Source of the DNA: Methanobacteriota archaeon
GTDB lineage: Archaea > Thermoplasmatota > Poseidoniia > MGIII > CG-Epi1
Direction of reading: 5' to 3'
Length of the DNA stretch: 11,187 nt
NCBI GenBank assembly: GCA_014240055.1
Contig: JAAZXP010000026.1
Span: 1 to 11,187, forward strand
The position numbers and the translations under genes are program-made. Below the pieces are notes generated by a model. The model was not told where the DNA came from. It ran no database searches and saw only the letters and a list, made by a program, of their open reading frames with translations. This document shows, one piece after another, positions 6,552 through 11,187 of this stretch (the stretch's first letter is position 1; each line of letters begins with the position of its first letter).

Positions 6552-6706
6552 TATTCCTTCCTAAGCATACGACGATACTTACCATATTTGTCTTGAGGGG
6601 AATAGCGAGGAGGCAATGGATTTATAGTTGGAATATTACACTTATTACAAATATCTAAAGTTGTAAAGGATTTACAAGTCTTACACTGAAAAATTAATGT
6701 TCGCAT
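6551..6706 (-). CDS. nop10: Nop10, H/ACA ribonucleoprotein subunit
   Basis: 51 residues. Nop10 binds Cbf5 in the H/ACA RNP that converts uridine to pseudouridine in rRNA. The N-terminal zinc ribbon is intact: C8-x-x-C11 and C20-x-x-C23. The C-terminal half has the family signature PPRYSPQDKYGKYRR (32-46), which lies on Cbf5. Length is typical. The ATG shares one base with the stop of aIF2-alpha upstream, and its own stop TAA shares one base with the PAC2 ATG, so it is wedged between two TAATG junctions. GAGAGGG lies just before the start. Coupling to translation genes is the standard archaeal arrangement. Confidence 0.96.
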   Translation of the reverse strand: MRTLIFQCKTCKSFTTLDICNKCNIPTINPLPPRYSPQDKYGKYRRMLRKE

Positions 6707-7479
6707 TAAGCCCTCTCAAAAGAACCTATGCCACCATCTTTCTTGAGTGCTTTGAGAACTAAATCAACTGCCAATTTCAACTCGTCTTCTGCCTGTTTAT
6801 AATTAGGAGCTTTGATGGAGATACGATATGATGGTGAACCATTAGAAGATATTTTCATATGTGTATTCTCATTAACTGCAGAGGGTTGCATTAAGGCATT
6901 TTTAACTTTTTCAACACCATTAGAATCATGCGAAACTAAATCAAATTTACCACCTATTGAAACATAAGGTGGCGTAACATTATCAACTGCAATCTTAATG
7001 AAATTATCAACCCATTTTCCTTTCCATTCCTTCTTGAATAAAGCTTCATCCATCAAAGAACTTTCAAAAGCTGAATACATACTTCCATAAGCATCAACCA
7101 TATCTGTTTTTATTTCCTCTACTAACTTTTCATGATCAATTTTGGACTGAGAAGAAACCAATTCCAATAATTTGGAAGCTCTTTGTTCATTTTTCCAATC
7201 TCTTATTTTTTCTTGTTTCCGATGTCCTGAAACTTGACGGACTGAGGCATCACTAATCTTGCTTCCTTCCTTAACTCTTGTTATCTTAGCGACAACCATT
7301 TGCCCTTCGCGAATAAAATCTCGAATATATTTTACCCAACCTGAAGCAACTTCAGAAATGTGCACAAAAGCTTTTCTTTCTGGAAATTCTAATAAATTTA
7401 ATGTTGCTCCAAAATCTTTAACTTCAACAACTCGCCCTATTACGTATTCACCTTCGTCTGGAATGCCCTGAGGACTCAC
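6706..7479 (-). CDS. eif2a: Translation initiation factor aIF2 subunit alpha
   Basis: 257 residues; alpha subunit of the heterotrimer that carries initiator Met-tRNA to the small ribosomal subunit. The N-terminal S1 domain spans about 9-84 and includes EGEYVIGRV, KDFGA, FVHISEV-x-SGWV and REGQMVVAK. A helical domain follows (about 85-165), then a C-terminal alpha/beta domain (about 170-250) that binds the gamma subunit. The S1 end reads ISDASVRQV where the usual form is close to IDLSLKRV, a mild divergence. Start is GTG, overlapping the S27e stop by 4 nt (GTGA); GAGG 7 nt upstream supports it. An aIF2-alpha between S27e and Nop10 is the expected order. Confidence 0.96.
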   Translation of the reverse strand: MSPQGIPDEGEYVIGRVVEVKDFGATLNLLEFPERKAFVHISEVASGWVKYIRDFIREGQMVVAKITRVKEGSKISDASVRQVSGHRKQEKIRDWKNEQRASKLLELVSSQSKIDHEKLVEEIKTDMVDAYGSMYSAFESSLMDEALFKKEWKGKWVDNFIKIAVDNVTPPYVSIGGKFDLVSHDSNGVEKVKNALMQPSAVNENTHMKISSNGSPSYRISIKAPNYKQAEDELKLAVDLVLKALKKDGGIGSFERA

Positions 7480-7652
7480 TCAAGTTCCTCGAGGATTTCT
7501 CCTAGAATCTTAGCTTTACCACCCGTTGGCAAGGCTATAGTTGAACCTGTAACTGGATCTGTAACTACTGTATCACATTTATCAAATATAACTACAGTAT
7601 AATCACTGTCTGGGCTTTTAACTTTAAGAAATTTACTACGTGGACCTGCCAT
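7476..7652 (-). CDS. rps27e: Ribosomal protein S27e lacking its zinc ribbon cysteines
   Basis: 58 residues; component of the small ribosomal subunit. FLKVK near the start and the C-terminal PTGGKAKI (42-49) followed by EILEELE are family hallmarks. The usual protein has two CxxC pairs. Here the first reads SPDS (S13, S16) and the second DPVT (D32, T35), so all four ligands are gone; the one cysteine, C26, is elsewhere. Length and flanking motifs are otherwise intact, so this is substitution, not a frameshift. The ATG is 2 nt after the L44e stop, and GGAG (7661-7658) lies inside the L44e end. The gene is too small for many ORF callers. Confidence 0.93.
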   Translation of the reverse strand: MAGPRSKFLKVKSPDSDYTVVIFDKCDTVVTDPVTGSTIALPTGGKAKILGEILEELE

Positions 7653-7654
7653 TT

Positions 7655-7933
7655 TTACTCCGTTAACTCAAACTTTTTTGCTCTGAAATTTTTCCTATGG
7701 TGAGCTTTACCTGTTTCGGTACATCTGTATCTCAAATATACTCTCTTAGTAGGCTTTTCTCTACCTTCTGGTTTTGGTCTTGGAAAACCTCCATAACCAG
7801 ATGTAACTCTCCTGAAAAGTCTTTGACCTCTTGCTAATTCAGATGCTCGCTTCTTTTTTACTACTTCAACTTCATGAAGCGTATGCTTTTTTGCGAATGG
7901 ACTATACATCTTGATTCTTCGTGGTAATTTCAT
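7655..7933 (-). CDS. rpl44e: Ribosomal protein L44e (eL42) with degraded zinc site
   Basis: 92 residues, normal length, a large-subunit protein near the tRNA exit site. Recognised by KKHTLHEVE (15-23), SGYGGFPRPKPEG (45-57), KPTK-x-V-x-LRYRC (60-71) and the C-terminal RAKKFEL. The family usually has YCPYC and RCTECGK. Here the first reads YSPFA (S11, A14) and the second RCTETGK (C71, T74), so three of four zinc ligands are lost. The GYGGFPRPKP loop that reaches the E site is intact. First gene of the operon: GAGG (7945-7942) is 8 nt before ATG and a TATA-like box lies at 7971-7981. Confidence 0.95.
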   Translation of the reverse strand: MKLPRRIKMYSPFAKKHTLHEVEVVKKKRASELARGQRLFRRVTSGYGGFPRPKPEGREKPTKRVYLRYRCTETGKAHHRKNFRAKKFELTE

Positions 7934-7970
7934 ACTATAGGCCTCTTCAGGAAACCGTCCGACTCAACGG

Positions 7971-7981
7971 GTTTAATAAAG
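7971..7981 (-). promoter_or_regulatory. Candidate promoter of the L44e operon
   Basis: On the minus strand CTTTATTAAAC is centred about 43 nt before the L44e ATG, predicting a start near 7951 and an 18-nt leader containing GAGG. The 61-bp gap after the geranylgeranyl reductase stop contains nothing else recognisable. Confidence 0.45.
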
Positions 7982-7994
7982 CTATCCAGAATGA

Positions 7995-9170
7995 TTACGT
8001 TATAGCTTTGAGATCTTTGTGTTTCATACCAAAGGTAGCTTGTAACAACGCAAGAGGAAGTTTAAACCAGAATGAACTTGTTGCTTTACCTTCATATTCA
8101 CCTCTAGTAAGACTAGCTAACATGCCGTACATTGCAGGTGTACGACCTAAAGCAAAACCCATCCGCATAAAGAAAGAACGATATATCTTATGTTTGGTAC
8201 TAGCTGCTCGATACATATCACGACTGTAGTGTGAACGCCAGTATTTTTCAAAAAGAGTTGGATCTCCTTTAGAGACTGCTTTAGCTGCTAACCGACCTCC
8301 TAATACTGAATGATTCAAGCCTTCTCCATGTATTGGATTAACATGACCTGCTGCATCTCCACATAGAACCCATTTTTCACCAGATACAGGATCGTCGAAA
8401 AGTTTGGGATCATTATAGGAAGGTATTGCTGAACCAAACTGTTTACAATCAACAATTTTCCCAGTTTCAGCTAATTTCCATTTACTATTCTCTACAAATT
8501 CTCCGGGCCATCTCTCTTGCATCAATTTGTGCAAGGCATCTTTCATGCCTGGAGTTCCGGCATTGTAACAATAACCTATATTGTAATGGTCACTCTTAGG
8601 AAATACCCAAAGGTAACCCTCTTTTCCAGGTAAAGCTCCGACAATAAATTCAACCTCATTTTCCGTAGGCTTAATATCTAAATAATATCCTGCTGCAGCA
8701 AATAAATTATCTCTAGAAATTTTTTCCATAAAATGTTTACGTGTAAAACCATTCACACCATCAGCTCCAATAATATATTTGGCTTTATATTTTTCATTAA
8801 TTAACCAAATATCCTCTTCTAATTTTAATGATTTAACTCTCTCAATAACATGACCTGCACCGGCTTCTTTAGCTCTATTATATAGATAAAAGTCCCAATC
8901 ATCTCTACGAATTAACTTGCCTTTATTTACTGGGATTTTTAATTTAGTTTTGTTATATGTAAATGAAATAGAACTCATTTCTCCTTCTATTGCACTGTCT
9001 GGAGCATCCATCCACTCAATACCCTTAACTGGCAAACCTCCTCCACATGCTTTTCTCCGAGGATGAGCATGATCAAATAATAATACTGAAAGTCCTCGCT
9101 CAGAAGCCTCTCGAGCTGCAGATGAACCTGCAGGACCACCACCTACTACTGCAACGTCTACAATATCCAC
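7995..9170 (-). CDS. Geranylgeranyl reductase family flavoprotein
   Basis: 391 residues. Members of this FAD-dependent family saturate the isoprenoid chains of archaeal membrane lipids or of quinones. Visible: N-terminal dinucleotide fold VVGGGPAGSSAA (8-19), the family motif K-ACGGG (40-45) with the conserved cysteine C42, GADGVNG (135-141), the GYLWVFP strand (185-191), and the second FAD motif CGDAAGHVNPIHGEG (270-284). Start is GTG; an in-frame stop lies three codons upstream, so no longer form exists. An ATG at 9172-9170 is out of frame. There is no Shine-Dalgarno, and a TATA-like box at 9191-9200 sits about 26 nt upstream, so the mRNA is probably leaderless. Digeranylgeranylglycerophospholipid reductase is the likely role, but related halogenase- or chlorophyll-type members cannot be excluded. 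Confidence 0.88.
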   Translation of the reverse strand: MDIVDVAVVGGGPAGSSAAREASERGLSVLLFDHAHPRRKACGGGLPVKGIEWMDAPDSAIEGEMSSISFTYNKTKLKIPVNKGKLIRRDDWDFYLYNRAKEAGAGHVIERVKSLKLEEDIWLINEKYKAKYIIGADGVNGFTRKHFMEKISRDNLFAAAGYYLDIKPTENEVEFIVGALPGKEGYLWVFPKSDHYNIGYCYNAGTPGMKDALHKLMQERWPGEFVENSKWKLAETGKIVDCKQFGSAIPSYNDPKLFDDPVSGEKWVLCGDAAGHVNPIHGEGLNHSVLGGRLAAKAVSKGDPTLFEKYWRSHYSRDMYRAASTKHKIYRSFFMRMGFALGRTPAMYGMLASLTRGEYEGKATSSFWFKLPLALLQATFGMKHKDLKAIT

Positions 9171-9190
9171 ATTAAGTTACAACGAACGCG

Positions 9191-9200
9191 GTAAATTAAG
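9191..9200 (-). promoter_or_regulatory. Candidate TATA box for geranylgeranyl reductase
   Basis: CTTAATTTAC on the minus strand is centred about 26 nt before the GTG start, consistent with a leaderless transcript. It lies in the 34-bp gap after the upstream 100-residue gene. Confidence 0.4.
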
Positions 9201-9204
9201 CCAC

Positions 9205-9507
9205 TTATGATTCTGATTGTAATTTAGAATATGATAATGAACAAGTATTGCCTATTATTTCTCTAATAACGCATCCTTGTAAAATTAAATCCTTACTTCC
9301 AAGCCGAGACACTACATAAATCACACGAGGCTCCTCAAAATCTAGTAATGTGTAAAGTGGATTTTCAGAACCGAATAATTCCAAGTCTGCAGAACTATTA
9401 TGGTTGACAATAAATTTACGAAAATCAAACCCCCTGCCTTCTATGAAAAGACGATGATTAGCTCCATCAAAGCAAATGTCAGATTCACTATCTGGAATTG
9501 TTTCCAT
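9205..9507 (-). CDS. Conserved-looking 100-residue protein, function unknown
   Basis: The frame fills the gap between tsr3 and the reductase gene, in the same orientation, with an ATG at 9507 and no competing frame. The protein is mildly acidic, has no membrane segment or signal peptide, and looks like alternating beta strands (RLFIEG, RVIYVVSRLG, DLILQGCVIREIIG). Three cysteines (C12, C79, C89) show no CxxC pattern. TATA-like CTTAATATG (9532-9524) lies about 21 nt before the start; no Shine-Dalgarno is visible, so it may be leaderless. I recognise no family; a link to lipid metabolism from its neighbour would be a guess. Confidence 0.65.
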   Translation of the reverse strand: METIPDSESDICFDGANHRLFIEGRGFDFRKFIVNHNSSADLELFGSENPLYTLLDFEEPRVIYVVSRLGSKDLILQGCVIREIIGNTCSLSYSKLQSES

Positions 9508-9550
9508 AATTATAAGATATTTCGCATATTAAGGTAGTTTATACTATTTC

Positions 9551-10006
9551 TTATTTCCAAAAAGTTTCATTGAGAACTAAAAAAGCAGGACCCCATTTGA
9601 ATCGGGACATAATCTGTTCAGCCTGTACTCTATTCCCACATATCATTAATGCACTAGCTATGGCTTCTGCTGTTGTCAATTTACCTATTTTACCTGCATT
9701 AACGGGATTTGCGGGCACAATCCCAGGTAAACTACGGGGTTCGAGACCCATTAATCTCAATTTGGAAAAGGTTTCGTGGGCCATATTCCAAGAACAATCT
9801 ACTCCAACAACCCCCCCTACTTCTGCAAGAATTACATCTTCTTGAGATAATACAGTTTCTGAAAAAGGATCCAATACAATCCCCTGGGGAGGTAAATTAC
9901 GAAATGAACTATAATTTTCAGAATGACCAAATCTCTCTAGCCTCTTTGCAGTACATTTTTTAGGATCGTCTTGATCAAAGCAGAGTATTCTAATTTTAAA
10001 TGACAT
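9551..10006 (-). CDS. tsr3: Tsr3, rRNA aminocarboxypropyltransferase
   Basis: 151 residues from the ATG at 10006. Tsr3 (DUF367) transfers the aminocarboxypropyl group of S-adenosylmethionine to a (pseudo)uridine in the small-subunit rRNA near the decoding site. Family motifs: DDPKKCTAKRL (13-23), VDCSW (69-73), LPGIVPANPVNAGKIGKL (93-110), TTAEA (111-115) and FKWGPAFLVLNE (136-147). A longer form from TTG at 10021 adds only MIFHY and deepens the overlap, so ATG is preferred: it puts the usual short beta strand just before the DDPKKCT motif. It overlaps the nadC stop by 11 nt, so the two are probably co-transcribed. The C-terminus stops soon after LNETF, slightly shorter than many relatives. 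Confidence 0.93.
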   Translation of the reverse strand: MSFKIRILCFDQDDPKKCTAKRLERFGHSENYSSFRNLPPQGIVLDPFSETVLSQEDVILAEVGGVVGVDCSWNMAHETFSKLRLMGLEPRSLPGIVPANPVNAGKIGKLTTAEAIASALMICGNRVQAEQIMSRFKWGPAFLVLNETFWK

Positions 10007-10805
10007 GTAATGAAAAATCAACTGGTGGTGCAGACATTGTTAAACTGCTCATACTTATAAAATCCGGATAAGGCGCATAATCTACTATGTTAGTTGAATT
10101 AATCCCTCCTGAAACTTCAATTTCAATGTCCGATATTTGCCTAATTTGAGAAACAGCCTCAGACACTTCACTGGGGGTGAAATTATCGAGCATCAAACGA
10201 TCTGCGCCCGAATTTGCAACTTCAAGTGCTTGAACCAAATTATCTGCTTCAACTTCAACTGTTAAATTTGGATGACGGTTTTTTGACTTTTGAACTGCAT
10301 CAGCAATACTACCTGATAACTTCAAATGATTATCTTTAATCAGTATCGCATCATCTAATCTAAGCCTGTGAGTCATTCCTCCACCATGCACTACTGCTTT
10401 TTTAGAAAATTCTCTAATGCCTGGAATAGTTTTACGTGTTGCAAGAATTTCGATATTGGGATTACTTTTTTTAGCCAATTTAACTATTTTTGCAGTCAAA
10501 GAAGCAACACCACTAAAATGTGATAATATGTTAAGAATCAGTCTTTCACTTTTCATAATATCATGGGCCTTACCTTCCAAATCATAAATCAAAGTATTTT
10601 CTGAAACAATATCACCATCGCTAAAATCAGTTTTAAACTCAATTTTCATTTTATTTAACAACTTGTGAACTAAGTCAATCCCTGAAAGTGTACCTGGACC
10701 ACCTCTAATGTGTGCATTACAAGAGCCATTAGAGATAACTGATTCACTAGTGAAATCACCCTTACCTATGTCTTCAGCCAACCACTCCTCTAAAGTATCT
10801 TTCAT
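9996..10805 (-). CDS. nadC: Nicotinate-nucleotide pyrophosphorylase (quinolinate phosphoribosyltransferase)
   Basis: 269 residues, a typical length. Converts quinolinate and PRPP to nicotinate mononucleotide, CO2 and pyrophosphate in de novo NAD synthesis. Motifs: EDIGKGDFTS (11-20), ERLILNILSHFSGVA (87-101), TRKTIPGIR (123-131, PRPP/quinolinate-binding basic residues), HGGGMTHRLRLDDAILIKDNH split across 140-160, EVE (184-186), LDN (206-208) and SGGI (232-235). The ATG at 10805 has a TATA box centred 24 nt upstream and no Shine-Dalgarno, so it is probably leaderless. nadA and nadB are not in this window. Pairing with tsr3 looks like shared transcription, not shared pathway. Confidence 0.96.
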   Translation of the reverse strand: MKDTLEEWLAEDIGKGDFTSESVISNGSCNAHIRGGPGTLSGIDLVHKLLNKMKIEFKTDFSDGDIVSENTLIYDLEGKAHDIMKSERLILNILSHFSGVASLTAKIVKLAKKSNPNIEILATRKTIPGIREFSKKAVVHGGGMTHRLRLDDAILIKDNHLKLSGSIADAVQKSKNRHPNLTVEVEADNLVQALEVANSGADRLMLDNFTPSEVSEAVSQIRQISDIEIEVSGGINSTNIVDYAPYPDFISMSSLTMSAPPVDFSLHVI

Positions 10806-10824
10806 TATATTACTATAGCCTGCG

Positions 10825-10833
10825 AATTATAAG
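10825..10833 (-). promoter_or_regulatory. TATA box of nadC-tsr3
   Basis: On the minus strand CTTATAATT is centred 24 nt before the nadC ATG in a 44-bp gap. This places transcription start at the first codon. Confidence 0.5.
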
Positions 10834-10849
10834 AAATTTAGTTAGGAAA

Positions 10850-11187
10850 CTAATCTTTTCTACGTCCGTAGATTACGAAAGTGAAAGCCAATAATGAAGC
10901 TAAGATGCCAAATCCTGGACTATCATCTTCTTCTTCTATTACTTCTTCTTCAACTTCTGTAGATTCTGTTTCTTTAGCTTGAATCTCAACGGTCATATCT
11001 GGACTTGTCCATTCAGTACCATCCAATGATGTTGCTACAACTTGGAAAGTATAATCTCTTCCGGAAAGTGCTGCAGTATCAGGTTCTAATAAGATTACTA
11101 AAGGAACCGGGATAGTTCCTACAACTAGATTATCAGCACCCAAAGTAGCCCAATCTGGTGCATTAACTAATTCTAATGTAAGTGTAT
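10850..11187 (-). CDS. C-terminal part of a secreted surface protein with PGF-type sorting tail
   Basis: Only the last 111 residues are inside the window; the frame stays open to 11187, so the true start is beyond the right edge. The visible part begins with a probable beta-sandwich (NAPDW, then VPLVILLEPD, SGRDYTFQVVATSLDG, DMTVEIQA), resembling Ig-like or NEW3-type domains of archaeal surface proteins. A Thr/Glu-rich acidic linker follows, then SPGFG, a hydrophobic helix (ILASLLAFTFVIY) and GRRKD. PGF plus helix plus basic end is the layout of PGF-CTERM tails, which archaeosortase A removes to attach a lipid anchor. No archaeosortase gene is in this window. Repeats or enzymatic domains upstream cannot be judged. 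Confidence 0.82.
   Translation of the reverse strand, partial: TLTLELVNAPDWATLGADNLVVGTIPVPLVILLEPDTAALSGRDYTFQVVATSLDGTEWTSPDMTVEIQAKETESTEVEEEVIEEEDDSPGFGILASLLAFTFVIYGRRKD

Noticed and set aside
7921..8229. Plus-strand frame of 102 codons
   Set aside because: Antisense across the L44e promoter and the end of the geranylgeranyl reductase, both firmly identified.
9170..9172. ATG at the reductase start
   Set aside because: It is out of frame by two bases and meets a stop within five codons; GTG at 9170 is the in-frame start.
10007..10021. TTG start giving Tsr3 five extra residues
   Set aside because: Adds MIFHY with no family counterpart; the ATG at 10006 starts the usual short strand before DDPKKCT and keeps the overlap with nadC to 11 nt.
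11141..11143. TTG as the start of the right-edge surface protein
   Set aside because: The frame continues upstream without a stop to the window edge through domain-like sequence, so this codon is internal.
1..11187. CRISPR array, insertion sequence, prophage or defence system
   Set aside because: No regularly spaced repeats, terminal inverted repeats, transposase, integrase or nuclease motifs are visible on either strand.

Overview
The window is archaeal. It carries a run of genes found together only in archaea: ribosomal proteins L44e and S27e, aIF2-alpha, Nop10 and a PAC2-family protein. It also has a geranylgeranyl-reductase-family flavoprotein, a Tsr3 rRNA modification enzyme, a PGF-type surface-protein tail and TATA boxes about 25 bp upstream of several starts. 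The low GC content, short intergenic gaps, small ORFan membrane proteins and a bacterial-type threonyl-tRNA synthetase suggest an uncultured marine Thermoplasmatota lineage (Marine Group II or III type). That placement is inference, not proven by the sequence.

Layout. Positions 503 to 1 (minus) hold a partial gene for a basic two-helix membrane protein that runs off the left edge. Divergent from it is thrS (687-2624, plus). Facing thrS are tRNA-Ser(UGA) (2635-2721, minus) and a 76-residue protein made of two copies of one motif (2783-3013, minus), followed by two hairpins and a T-tract. A divergent promoter region (3014-3131) separates this from a plus-strand block of two coupled, paralogous three-helix membrane proteins (3132-3584, 3581-3847) and a 631-residue protein with one N-terminal membrane anchor and a large external domain (3904-5799).

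From 5796 to the right edge everything is on the minus strand. In transcription order these are: the tail of a PGF-type cell-surface protein (open at 11187), nadC with tsr3 (overlapping genes), an unrecognised 100-residue protein, a geranylgeranyl reductase-like enzyme, and the operon L44e, S27e, aIF2-alpha, Nop10, PAC2. The five genes of that operon are spaced by 2 nt or overlap by 1 to 4 nt, so they are probably translationally coupled. It combines ribosome structure, translation initiation, rRNA pseudouridylation and probable proteasome assembly.

Main points for a second look. (1) L44e and S27e have lost most or all of their zinc-ligand cysteines, while Nop10 in the same operon keeps its four and ThrRS keeps its zinc ligands. 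(2) The 76-residue duplicated protein has an unusually strong terminator-like 3' end. (3) The tandem paralogous membrane proteins lie next to a large anchored protein, and both the first of them and the anchored protein have long acidic cytoplasmic tracts. (4) ThrRS is of bacterial type. (5) Two initiation modes coexist: apparently leaderless genes with a TATA box near -25, and Shine-Dalgarno-led genes. No CRISPR array, insertion sequence, integrase or phage gene is visible. No stretch over 300 bases lacks a gene.
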